Positions 48,601 through 60,866 of a DNA stretch of 64,000 nt are shown here, piece by piece. Position numbers and translations under genes: made by a program. Source of the DNA: Dromaius novaehollandiae (taxonomy: Eukaryota > Chordata > Aves > Casuariiformes > Dromaiidae); the NCBI RefSeq assembly GCF_036370855.1, contig NC_088102.1:35749835-35813834 (forward strand). The letters are read 5' to 3'. Each line of letters opens with the position of its first letter. The first letter of the stretch is position 1. Under the pieces are notes generated by a model. The model did no database searches and was not told where the DNA came from. It saw nothing but the letters and a program-made list of their open reading frames with translations.

Positions 48601-51600
48601 CTTTAATATCAGTGACTGTAAAATGCATCAGTGAAGATCAGCTGATGAATCACTTCAGACAAAACACATTTGTTTGGTATATATTAAACTTGTTTCAAAA
48701 TACAAGTTACTGTAATTTCTCTTAAATAAAAATAATCAAACTTAACCCAGATCTACTCTTAACCCTTGCTATATGCTATTGCAGTTTGCATTCAGACTCC
48801 TAAATTTGTACAGTAGGACTATAATCTTTAGTGCTCTCTTACTGAATAATTTTTGCTTTTTGATTGAAAGATTTGATCAGATATGCTGCATCAATGTTTA
48901 AATCTTCAGCAAGATGGTGCATATTTCTCTTATCTCCCAGTTGAAAATGCAATATTTTAAGGGGATTAGCAGTTACCAAAATTAAAAGCTACATGCAGAT
49001 TAGGTTTGCTCATAATTAGTTATATTGTGATGTCTTCAGTTCCATTTCTTGAAAAATGATGGTTTCTCTGCATCTCTGCTTTCTCCACATTGTGGGATAA
49101 ACTTGCAGTGTTCAGAATATTCATTTTCTCTGCTATCAGATTTACTGCTTTTTTCTGGAATCAGCAGGGCTTTTCCCCTGTGTATTCAGTTATTACATAA
49201 GGGAAAGTCAGTCTTTTTTCTTAGCATGTAAACTGGGCTTTACTAAATATATTAAGGGTCAAAAATGTTGCATGTTTCTTAGGAAGAAAACTATACATTA
49301 TAACTGTGTTAAACATTTGGTGTTTGTCTTTCCACATCCAGAACTTGTGTTGAGGTACCATGTTATATGAATCGCTGAGCAATTACAAGACAACCTTGTT
49401 ACCAAAATCAGTTATTTACTGGTTAAGGTCAGAGAATTGTCCTGGATTGAAGACAGCTTTTCTTCTGGATTTTGGCTCAGATCAGCTTTGCAGTATTGAT
49501 CACTACAAAGTTGCAGAAGAGGTGGGGAAAGTGCAGGGCAAGAATGGATGAGGACGGGAGGAGGATGGAGAGTGCTTCTGGCAATGGTGCCAGGTGATGT
49601 TATCTTAAAGTGCTTGTGATAACAACTTTACGAGTGTGAGAGTAGACTTGAACCTGCTTGGTGAAGGTAGTGTAGAGGTATCAATAGAGTTTTGTATTCT
49701 CCCTCCAGTTTCCACAGAAGGACCATCTGAACTTGGGGTGTAAAAAGTGATTACTGGAAAACCATCAATAAACCTGACTGCTGTGAATTTTCATCTGTCT
49801 CTGAATGCTTCTTACATCCTTTTTTTCCCCTTCTGTCATGATGCCTAGCAGTTTTCCTCCTATGTTATTTGAAAACAAAATTAATGTGACATAGCCCTAG
49901 ACAGTAATAGGACATCTTGCTTTTGCTGTATATATAGGGAAAGGACTTAATCCATAAACAGCTATACATTAAAAGTTTCATTATTTTACTGTTTTTGGTT
50001 TTTTTTTGGAAACTGGTTTTGATTTATCTAAGAGATCTTATATTTCTTTTTTAAGGCAAACTCTGGATCAATGCATTTTCTGTATGCAGAAAAGAATTAG
50101 TATATTATAAAAAGCAATGGCATAAAAATTACATGCTCAGCAGTGATACTCTATATCTTCTGAAGTCTGTGCCCATTTCCCTTTTGGGAAAAGGAGATGC
50201 TGTTTCCTCGCTCTTATGCTTTTCCTCCTTTTTCTGATTTACTTTGTAGGGAAGAATTTATGTTGGCAGTATTCTCTCTTGCATGGATGGACAGACAGGG
50301 TACGTGCGCACTCACACAATCTTGTGTCACCACCTATTGAAACATCTATTTCTTCATTTTTGTTGCTTGAGTTCTGGCATTTTTAGCTCCTCTTTCCTCC
50401 CCTCAAATAACTCTTGGGCAATCTTTCTTTTTTGCACTTCCTAAAGAAACAACTGTGTCAGCTGTTTTTCTTTAAACATCAGCTTTTTATTTGGAATAGT
50501 CAATACCACTTTTTTACTCAGTCTTTTGTGAAAATGTCTCAAATAGATGTCTGCGTCGAGTACTGGTTACAATTCCCAGTCAAACAAGTGGATGCTAGAG
50601 TCGAGAAGAAAATAAGTATGAGCTCCTTTAGTCATAAGATGGTTACAGTTACAGGGTGACAGTTCTAGAATCCTTAAAAACAATAAAGCCATCATTTTTC
50701 TGTTGATTTTCATTTTCAGTCACTGGGTCTAACTAATAATAATTAAAAAAACCATCTTTAATAACGCTGGGAAGAATGGATAAAAGTTACAGCCAAATGA
50801 ATTCTGCCTGGGGAACTGTTGCATGACTACGGAATAGTCTTTCTTCTCTTGAAACACAAGGAATTTTTGAAGTTTGAGCAATCAAATTCAAGAAGCAGAC
50901 CCCTCAAAAACAGTATTATACATCCAGTATGAAACTCTGATATTTGATGAATGCACTGCTAATCTTGGATTGTGAACAAAGTCAGAGAATTCTATCAGAT
51001 GAACTTTTACAATACAGTCAGTATTTAAGATTAAATTCCAAAACACTGGAAATCTAGGCTCAAAAATTAGAGATTGTTTGCCTCACTAGAGGAGTCACTT
51101 GTAATGTGGGATTGCTGTTTTGCTTTTGCTTTTCAGGATGCTTAATAAAATACTGATTGCTTTTCTTTAGGTAGAGCAGTTAAGGACTTTTCCTGGTTTC
51201 TTGGGATTATTCAGACAGTCTCATTGTAGATAAAAGTACTCAATATCAGCTAGTATTTATAATAAAGGAAAATTATCTTTAATTTTTACTGTTTCAATAT
51301 TTGACCTGTGCTTGAGATCCTTGAATGTGAATAGAGAAGGTCCATCTCTTTCTAGAATGAGAGCAAAAGTCCCCAATGAAAAACATAGGTACAGTGAAGT
51401 TGAGGATGGATTTGTTTCTGAAGTTTGATTTTTTTTTTTTCCACCATCTACATGTGTTTACTTATATTTAATGAATATATAACTTCTTCTTCTGCCTCTG
51501 TAAGCAAGAGTCTTTAATTTTTAGTTTATATTTCTTCAAATATGCAGTCAGGATTCACCTCCTTTTAGTCCTGTTAAATACATCAATGCAAGAGCACCGC

Positions 51601-51865
51601 CGTTTGTGGAAGGACTTGATGTATATCCCATTCCATTGACTTAGTAAGATTTCTCAGTTTTATATTTTGTATCCTATTTTATTATACTGTGCTTTGTGTA
51701 ATGGAAATGGTAAATAATTGTACTTAATTTTAAGGATGGATTGTAGTCTATATTGCCTAGTAAAACTGTGCAACTTAAATGTCAGAGCTGCACAAAGAAT
51801 CTGCCTAAATGTTCCTACACACTATTTGTGTCGTGTTGCACTCACTTCCTTGATACCTTAATCAT

Positions 51866-51914
51866 ATATAGGTGATGTGATATTGATATAGGTGATGTGA
51901 TATTGATATAGGTG
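51866..51914 (+). repeat. 20-bp tandem repeat, two full copies plus partial ends
   Basis: GGTGATGTGATATTGATATA occurs twice in tandem (51871-51910), with part of a unit on each side. The copies are identical. Confidence 0.85.
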
Positions 51915-53049
51915 TAGTGCAGTTTCACTGAACCATCTCCAGCACCCTTTTCAGAACTTCCTTCTTCTGGTGAGGTTCCACCCCAGAGCCTTAACTTCTA
52001 ATGATACTAATGGTTTTAAAAAGTCCAAAGAGGAAGCAACAAGATGTAATCATAAGAGCAAATCATCTCATGATCTCAGTGTCGTAACTTTTTGTTTACG
52101 TCTTTGTTGCCAAAACAAGGAAAAATCTAACTTGTGGATCCTTTTTTTCAGTTGCTGGGTAGACTTTGAGAGATTTAGCGATTATTGTAGGAGTTCTCAT
52201 GACTGACTTATTTATGGAGTGTGAACACATTCTTGTTTTGATGAGTTACATGTTAGCAGGGTGAAAATGCATGTACAGTTGGGGCTTTTTGCTTTGTTTT
52301 GTTTTCTTTTTTGTGTGTATGTGTGTAGCTGATTAAAAGGTTCTAAACTTCTCTTCTGGACAAGCAGCAAGCAAAGAACTACTTAAATAATCTTCCTTTT
52401 AAACTGAGAGACCTTTCAGTGTGCTTTTTTGCTGTGTATTATATTGGTGCCTGTGTGTGTTTGAAATATCCCTTTGGATGCTTGTTGGCTTCCTGTTCTT
52501 AAGCTAAAACAGAACAATTTAGCATTAGCAATTTTCTTGCAATATAAATTTTATTCCAGGATCACTTTCATATGGGCAGGTTAAACTTCTTGGAAAGCCT
52601 TTTTATTTTAAGTGTTGAGACAAGCTTTAGACACAACAGTATTAACAAATGATACTACAGTTTTAATTCAGCATAGTTTTTTAACAGGTTTTGATTCCCA
52701 GCCTTCATAAGCCATCTCAAAGCTCAGACAGATACTTAAGGGAAGATTATTTTTATATGTGTGGATTTGCTTAGCTTGATTTCAAGTTCTTTTCCTTTTT
52801 TGTGCAGGCTGAATGGTAAATGCATGCTGGGAATGATCTAGACTTTTTATAAATTTGTGTTAAGTGGCAAGATTTGAATTTGGTATATGGCTGCTTCAAT
52901 TCTATGGCTGTGTACCTAATATCGACTGTTGCTTGAGGTGAGTAAACTCGGAGGATTTGAAGTCTTTTTCTTCTCAAAGTTTAGGGCCAAAATATTGAGA
53001 CTATACTGCAGCTCCCCAGCTAAACTCTATATAATGTGTATCACCATGA

Positions 53050-53125
53050 TCTCAGGGCTTTACTGAAATAAGTTTGTTTACAGATGGTCCCTGCCTCAAA
53101 GAGTCTGTAGTTCAGGATAAGATGA
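53050..53125 (+). repeat. Ancient MIR-like repeat scrap
   Basis: GATGGTCCCTGCCTCAAAGA and following GTCTGTAGTTCAGGATAAGA match the same consensus phrase as the fragment at about 15.3 kb ('agtccctgccccaaagagcttacaatctaag'). Confidence 0.5.
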
Positions 53126-56100
53126 AACAAATTCAGATATAACAAACATAAAATCTGAGTTCTCCAGTGTGTTAGAAAAAGTATAGCAGGTTCTAGTTTG
53201 TCTCTTATTTTTGCAGAATAGGTTCTTAAGTGCATGAGGAAGAGAAGAATAAAACAGCTTATTGGACATTTGTGGAGCGCTATTCCTAAATGCAAGCAGT
53301 GTAATTAAAAAAAGGTACATAGATGCTTGTTTGAAAATAGCAGATATGCAGTACAGCCTGTCATCCTGTTGTAGAGTAGCTAAAATCGTTCATAAGAAAT
53401 CTTACCATGGTATTATTTTTGTGTATGAGTTGCTTTCATCTCCACTTAATGGTCAGGAACTTAGTACAAAGTGACTTGATTAATGCATTCACATCTCCTG
53501 TTAACAGGGACTCGAGAGTCCTGCCGTCCTTAATCTTGATGGCTGGATGAGTAATAGCTTTGACTGAGGATGATCTAATTGTACTCACATACTTGGACGA
53601 AGCTCTGGGACTCTGCGACTCTGCAAGTATGTAAGAGCGGATGAAAATGGCCCTGAGAGAAAAGAGAATTTTGATTTGTTCAGTTACGACTATTAATGGA
53701 AAAACTTCACTTAGATTATTTACCATAAACTGTAGTAATCATTGCTATTTGAAGGAGAAGAAAAGACACAACTGAACCTGTGACCTTTATTTAAAAAAAA
53801 AGTATATATTTCCTTTTTAGACTGGATGGATGTTGTCTGACAACAGTTACAAGAAGTGTCAAGTTGTCTTAGTTTGAGGTATCTGCTTTAGGCTACAAAC
53901 TTGTGCTTGTCCTAAGTTTTCTGAATTGCCTGAGAAAATTAAAAGCTTGTCTTTCATGGTTTCTTTAGACTTTTGTCTGCTTTTGCAAGGATGGAAAGAA
54001 ATGGGAACTTTTCTTTTTTAACAAATTAACTTTCTCTTGTTTTCTTTCTGTGGGCTTTTTAATACAATTTCATGGTAAGCAAGTCACAAGTAATGACATA
54101 GCCTCAGTATCCAGTATGTCATTTTTTACTTCATAAGAAACAAAAAGTAAGGATTCCACAGGATTTGAAGAGGCATGGATAATTCTGTGCTATGACTGGA
54201 GTAAAGACATTCCCCTGTATCTTCAGAAAATTTGCGGTACCAAGGAGGAAGCAACTAAAAGAAAGTAGAGAGAGAAGAAACAGGACCAGTATGAGGAGAG
54301 AGCAGACACTTCTGGAATTCATGAATTCATTGCCTTGTAAAAACAAGATGAATTTAGCGTTTTCTGAAAGAAGGCAGTTAGGCTGGGGAACCTGTGATTA
54401 GCAGGACCAGACCACTCAAATTCTGTTATCTCACCTACCTAAAATTGGATAGAAATTAATCCAGAAGTCCCTGGTTCCAGCATCCCTCTGTTGTTGAGCA
54501 AACAGCTGTGGAAGTCATTAAAAAGCATCTTTCATGTCCCCCTCATCTCACTAACTCAACCAGCTACAATTATTAAACATATAACATACTCTTTAACCCT
54601 GCTCAGGAGTCAGCAGGGTTAAAATGTTACCCATAGAAATGTTGTATATCTACTTCGTATGTAGTTTTCATGGATTTCAAACAATTTCTTATCAACTTCT
54701 GTTCTTTATGTCCTCTTGTGCTTTGCAAAAGCTTTTGTGGTAGCCATTCATCCTTGCAGTGTCACTTATTTTTTACACACTGTCACAAATCTTAAGTTTT
54801 CTGTATCTGACAAGTATTGGTGGGTGCCTCTTCCCCACTCCTAAGACTGTGTCCAAGAGAGTACTTCATAACAACAAAGTACTGTTTGGACAGTTCCCAG
54901 TCCTAAACACTTGTTCATTTGTGTCTCATTTTTCAATTTGCCTTGTAGATACAGTACCAAACACCTTGTTTTTTGGGTCAGAGAGCCTCTGCTGCTAAAT
55001 AATTGTTATATTACAAATCAAACATTTCTGGCTCCTTCAGAATATCAGCTATTTCCTTGGGCAGTAAGGCTTCTCATCTAGCCTTTCCCATCTGTCATTT
55101 TGGGTTCAGTCCATTTTGCTTTCTGTTTTTTGTTTTTTTGTTTTTCTTGAAGCAGCAATGTCCAATTCAGTTCTTTGGTAGAGCCAAAAGCATCATGGGA
55201 ACCCAGCTCTTCATTTATATATCAAGCATGCTAAATCAAGCAAGCACCAGCATGCTAAATGCAGAAACAATTGTCTAACTCAGCAGTTGTCACTAGTTGC
55301 TTCTAGAAATCCATTTCTTTTCCTGGTAAGCTCCTCACAAAAATAAATTTCCTCAGCCTAGTAGCCAGGCATGGTTGCTGTACTTCTATTGCTGCGAAGG
55401 ATACCCTTTGCCTCTCTTTTAAGGGAGAAAATTTACAAAGTTTTGCCTCTACCAGCAGTTCCATGACATCTTACTGTGTATTCTGATTTGCTGGTGTAAT
55501 TTTGAGAGGAAAAAAACAGTCCAAATAGATACAAGCCATACCAGACAAAGCCTTATGTAGCAGTTGTTGTTATGGCAAAAGGAAAATCATATACAGTAGT
55601 TTCCTGTTCATAAGAACAAATTGGGTATGCTGTCTTTCTTTCCTTGGTGTCAATTATGTCTTCATTAATACTCTACTAGGGCCATATTTGTGTTTCCTTT
55701 TATTGTAGATGAGTCATTAATACTTCATACTGGTGGCAGTCATTCTCTAAACCTTTGGTTACAAAAGGCTATTTCTTATCAACAAGATACAGCTATGTTC
55801 AAGTGGCACTGTTAAAATTACTTGTGTTCTTCTGAACTGAGTAAATATTCAACAAATTTTATCTGCCAGTAAAATAGATTTTTACCTCAGTGGTTTGGTA
55901 TTACCTTTTGGTATACTGGGCATGGACATACTCATGAAAACTTCCCTACTAGGTAATCATAAAATCTCCTAGGGTGTTTGGATAATAAGAACCATGAAAA
56001 GCCAAAGAGTACTTCTTGTATACTCTTTGGGAGAGGCTACAAACACTCAAGCACACCGCACCAGAAATTGGAGGGGTTAAGTACACACGTGAAGTACCAG

Positions 56101-59100
56101 TCAAAGGTGAGGAGCCTCGATCCATGACAAGTTGATATTGAGAGATCTGCCTGGAGCACTGTAACTTGCATGCTAGCAAAGATAGTACATTTTCATAGCA
56201 AAATGCCTCAAGATGTTTCAGAATGCAAAATGTCTTGTTTTTTTCCATAGTCTTGCCAGAATAGTGTTAGCACTATGGCAGTAGTGTTTATCTAGTAGTT
56301 ATCTACTAGTTAGGTACAATGGTAAGACTTCGTTAAAATATCTTAATATTTTCTCATACATTAACCCATATTAGTTGTATCTGTAAAGCTGTATTTTATT
56401 GAAATTTCTGTGCATTCTTTGCTTTGAAATATATCATTAGATAAATACATAACACTAAGTATTTTTATTTCATCTAGGAGGGTTGGTTTTGTGTACAACT
56501 CTGTTTATGATTCCACTTCGTGATCCAGGCTTTTAATTCCTGTAGTTTTGTAGTACTGAAAAGCAATTTGCAATTGCCATTAACAATTGTCTTTACAACG
56601 ATTTTTGTAAGACCACTTTTTTTCCTTCCGTTCTACATTGAAATAGGAATGTGCAAGGTACAATATAAATAAAATGCCAATGCTTAATGTGAATCTAAGA
56701 AAGGGAAAAGTTGCAGACTGTTAAAACTAGATTCCAATAAATAGAATGCAACAGGATAGCTGCCTTGTCTTTTCTCCATCAATGTGTCTTCCATTTTTCT
56801 CTGGGAAAAATATTTAGCAGAAGATTCTTAACTGTCCCTTGTTTTTGGATCATTAATAGAAGAAAGGACAAATGCAATAATACTGCTTTGGTATCCTTAA
56901 GTGATGGGATATTATGAATAAGAAATACCCCAAATTAGCAAAGCAATTTAAAAAAGTAAAGCCATAATGATGGATTGATGATATGGGGTGCGGGTGAGGA
57001 GGAAGAACTCCTCATTAGTTGCTAAGCTGAAGAATATCTGCCTATAAAGGGCAGTGGAGTGCTTTCTGTGTTTGAGCAACAGTTGGTTCATTCAGCTCAG
57101 TTTGGGCCCAGTAGCATTACGGCAATATAAATGTGTAGGTTTTAGAGGGATGGGAAAGCTTTTAAAATCTGTGCTCAGATTTTAATGATTGATGTTTTCA
57201 ACTTTAAGTATCAGTTGAAATGTTAAAGTTGAGCAGAGGCAAGTACGTGTAATGTTTCTGTCTTTCCTGCCCACTGGTTTGTAGCTCTTTGTTTCTGCCC
57301 ACCGATACTTTTGGAGCCTTCTTGGTGCACCACCACCCCTCCCCATACAAAAATCATCTTGTTTTTCTAATATTTTACAGTCAGACTTTGCAGATAAAAT
57401 ACTCAAGCTCTGACTTGCATGTTGCTGCTATGCTGTCTTAAAATGAATTTCTTTCAAGTTCAATAGACGTAACGTTCAGATGCTTGGTCTACTTTCCAGT
57501 AGCTCTTAAAACATCTATTAAGGGAAAATCATACTTTGGAGAACCTTTTCTGTGCGTGTGCAGTGGTGGTTCTTGTGGTTTTGTTTTGTTTTTTTACTTC
57601 ATTCACAACTTCTGTAACTCATCGTAATCATACAAATAAAACTCTCATCTCCTCACCTGACACATCCAACTATTGCAGAGAGAAGTTCTGTTTTCATAAT
57701 TGTTAAGAATTCATCTCAGACCCTAGTGCGCCGGTTGCCAGTCCTCGCTGGTGTTTAGCCTATGTTCATAGGAAGCAGCATGCTGCTGTGGACAGAATCC
57801 TGTTTTGTTTTTCCTGTAAACCTTGCTCTGACTCTTCAGTTTCCTGTGACCACAACCAAAATCAGAGTCTCGCAGGAAATGTTGCATGTGATAAAATAGG
57901 TTTGGGGCTGCTGTCGCAATGTGCTGTTCATGCCACATTTCACACGTTTGTGGTAGCCCTTATAAAAGGTTTCATAAAAGCAAGGCTCAACAGATTTCCA
58001 GGTTTGTTTGGTTTTCTTTTGTCTAGCTGCTCTATCAGCAATAACTAAACCTGCAACAGTAGTTAAAAATGTCAGATTGTAGGTTTTTAAAAATACTACG
58101 GGGGTGGTGCTGAAAAATGCCTTGTCTGCACTTTTTCCCACAATGAAGCTACACTGGCATCTTAACAGTTTATTCCCAGCGTTTCCAGATGTAGACAGCA
58201 CTCTTGCCGTTACAAAGATGAGACATGTATGTGGTTTCAGTAGCATCAGTACTGTGAAAGGCACATTCTCCATTTTATTTGCAGAGGATGCTGGAAATTG
58301 ACTTGCAACCAGTCACGAAGCAGCAGCAGGACTTAGTGATATCAATTTGTATTTTTACTGAAAATAGCTATTATGACCAATTATGAGTTCCTTTAAATTT
58401 GAAAAGCATACAACTTGTTTTAAGCAATCTTTTTTTTTTTAGTTTCGGACATTGTTATGCAGCTACAGTAAAGAATTTGTCTAGTTAATTCACAGGGTAG
58501 TGGTCCAGAAAAAAAAATGTTTTTTCCCCTGTAAAAAGACTATTCATTAAACATTGTAAACATATGTGTTGGGACTTTTATTCTGGCTCTTGCACTAATA
58601 CAGTGGTTTTGACAATGTTTAAAAACAATATTTGATGACATAAGTGTTTTTTAAAATAGTTTAAAGATTAGAAAATATGGAAGCAAAATGCAAAGTTAAC
58701 TAGACAAAACTAGACTTCTCACTATAGGGAAGGGGAAGAAATCCCAGCACTGATAGACAGCTTCCAGAATATGGGAATGGCTAAGCTACTGAGGTATAGT
58801 ATGTATCTTCTATCTTTAAATCTCCTTAGCTCTTCCTGAAAAGAAAACTGGAGTATAAACTTCCATTAGGAAAGCAAACAAACCCTGGAGTTCAGTTTCT
58901 TAATTACAACATGTAAATGAGAAAATGATGTTAAATGTGAAGGTGGTTTTTCTGTGACTCTTCTTAAAGAGGGCATTTAGTGGAAGTGAAGTTCTGCAGC
59001 TATCCCTAAATGATACATAACTGTAATCTTGTTGCATCCTTAGTAACATCAGGAGTAGTTCTGTTGGTAAACAAAAGAAAGCTGTAATATTCAGATTTGC

Positions 59101-59748
59101 AACCCGATCTGTAGAATGGATAACCTTTAAGCTAAATTTGTGTTCGGCCTGAAAGCAGAATAGTGGAAATACAGCATAGATTTAACCAGTTAATGCATCG
59201 TGTTCCCTACTGATTCATAGGAAAGTCCTGGTGTCCTCAGTTTCTGTCAGAGGCAGTCTCTCTTCACCTAAGAGAAATAAGAGACTTCCCATGTCTAAGT
59301 GTGCAGCTATAATCTGAACTTTTCTCTGAATGAAATACAATGATAGATATTAATGAATGATTCAACTTTCAGTAATATTATTAAGCATCAAAAGTTTAAC
59401 TTCTGTTTTTAGATATTAGAATTGACAGATGCATACAATGAATGGCTGGATTGTTCTTGATTGTACTTGTCTGCTGTTCAGGAGATGTTATTAAAAGATA
59501 CCTTGCAAAAATGGTCAGACACATTCAGTAAACAGTCATTTTTAGCTACCAGGTGGAGGCGGGAGAAGTTTTTTGTTTGGTTTGGGGGGTATTGTTCCTT
59601 TTTTCTGAAGGAGAAAAAGAAACAAAATCTTCTTTTTTATTTTATTTTTATTTTTTTTTATATGCCTATAGGCTAAAATAGATTTTGTCTTTATTTCCCA
59701 TTTTGCACAACTTTATGTATTGGAGCTTTAGATGCTTGCACCAAATAT

Positions 59749-59768
59749 CTGTGTGTGTGTATATATAT

Positions 59769-59801
<33 letters not shown>

Positions 59802-59802
59802 T
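59749..59802 (+). repeat. (GT)n(AT)n microsatellite
   Basis: Five GT units lead into a long AT alternation and then AAAT repeats. It is likely polymorphic and able to extrude as a cruciform. It lies about 900 bp before exon 2. Confidence 0.85.
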
Positions 59803-60664
59803 AACATTCATTAAGCAAAAAAGCTTACCAAGGACTTCTGTTATTTTGGGACACTTTGGAAAGGAAACAGTAATCTTTTTAAAATACAAGTTTGGCAAAT
59901 GGGATACCACAGATAATTTTGTACAAAAGGAATAAGTTCGTAAAATGTTTTTCTTTAAAACTTCCAGTCCAGTCTTAAATTTTACATAACTGTTACTCCT
60001 GGTTTTGCACTGTGCAACAGGAGAGAATCAGCCAACAAATGCTGGAGTATTTCTGTTTAAGTAGCTATACCTGGCTGTGTTGTCCTGCTGGTCACAATGG
60101 TAGGAAGGCCCCAGCATGCATGTGCTCAACTTGCCGTTCCAGAGGGCAGGTTCCCTCTGTGGAGGGAGGGAAGCAGGCTTTCTGGCTAGGACCCTATTCT
60201 TGTTTAGATTGCAGTGGGAGAAGGCTTGACCTCTTTCTGGTTTCTTGTTCTCTTTTCTGCGTGATTTCATGGTGGCTGACTCGCTTCATGTTTAGCCTAA
60301 AATAAATCAGGAGTTGATTCTTATTCTCTCTCCCCCCTCACCCCTGCTTCCCGTTGCCCCAGCTCTTTGCAGCTAGATCACAGACTTTAAAATCTTTAGA
60401 AGAATGTATATTTTGACTCTGAAGAACTATGTTATCTGATAAGATTTCTTTACAATGAGTAACATGTAAGCTCCAAGGAGGAGCGGATGTTTCTTAAGTC
60501 CTAATGAGAGAATTAAAGTAGAGAGGAAGTTTCTAGAGAGTCGCCTTTGGCTGGTTTCTTCTAAGCGACTGTTATGAAAGCACTAAACCTCCACTATGTT
60601 AACTATTGTGATCATGCTTTTTTAAAAAAGATTGGATGCTTAGCTGTTTTGCATTTATGGAAAA

Positions 60665-60691
60665 CTAATTTTTCTTTTGCATCTCTTCCAG
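60665..60691 (+). other. SPRED1: SPRED1 intron 1 acceptor: branch-like site, pyrimidine tract and AG
   Basis: CTAAT at 60665-60669 places a plausible branch adenine 23 nt before the intron end. It is followed by a T/C-rich run interrupted only by GCA, then TCTTCCAG. The AG at 60690-60691 gives the only reading that joins exon 1 and keeps the SPRED1 frame. Confidence 0.85.
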
Positions 60692-60866
60692 TAATAGTTA
60701 TGCACGAGTGCGAGCTGTGGTGATGACCCGGGATGACTCAAGTGGTGGATGGTTACCTCTTGGAGGGGGTGGACTAAGCTGTGTCACAGTCTTCAAAGTC
60801 ATTCACCAGGAAGAGAATAGCTGTGCTGATTTTCTTATCCATGGAGAACGACTCAGGGATAAAACG
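60692..60866 (+). CDS. SPRED1: SPRED1 coding exon 2 (codons 11-69, N-terminal half of the EVH1 domain)
   Basis: The 175-bp exon continues exon 1 in frame and brings the coding total to 207 nt, exactly 69 codons, so it ends on a codon boundary. Residues 12-34 ([15 protein letters not shown] through GGWLPLGG) are diagnostic of SPRED1. SPRED2 instead has WFPQEGG and a different following strand. The EVH1 fold binds the neurofibromin GAP-related domain. Trp31 (codon 60750-60752), on the domain's ligand-facing side, and Val44 are both retained; I recall both as sites of human Legius-syndrome substitutions. By recollection there are about nine differences from human over 69 residues, including Pro48 to Ile, Phe59 to Leu, Arg61 to His and Met69 to Thr. 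The exon is bounded by a pyrimidine-rich acceptor ending in CAG and a donor ACG|GTAATG. No stop interrupts it. The next exon (expected to begin V-V-L-E-C) is not in the window. Confidence 0.96.

Larger units (their letters stand above)
27312..60691 (+). other. SPRED1: SPRED1 intron 1 (33,380 bp)
   Basis: The intron is bounded by GTAAGC at 27312 and CAG at 60689-60691. A very long first intron is usual for SPRED1. Its first 250 bp is still CpG island. Beyond that it is AT-rich, with many T runs on the coding strand. I recognise dinucleotide tracts near 27.34 and 27.89 kb, a POU/YY1 motif cluster near 28.5 kb, a perfect tandem duplication near 30.7 kb, a CR1 scrap near 32.5 kb, a stem plus G run near 33.45 kb, long T runs near 40.2 and 42.3 kb, a short tandem repeat near 51.9 kb, a MIR-like scrap near 53.1 kb and a GT/AT microsatellite near 59.8 kb. 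In the remaining stretches I see no coding exon, RNA gene or recognisable repeat. The small open frames there show no family resemblance. Confidence 0.9.

Noticed and set aside
57836..58273. 145-codon minus-strand frame in intron 1
   Set aside because: Low-information composition and no motif. A plus-strand frame is also open across part of it; likely chance.
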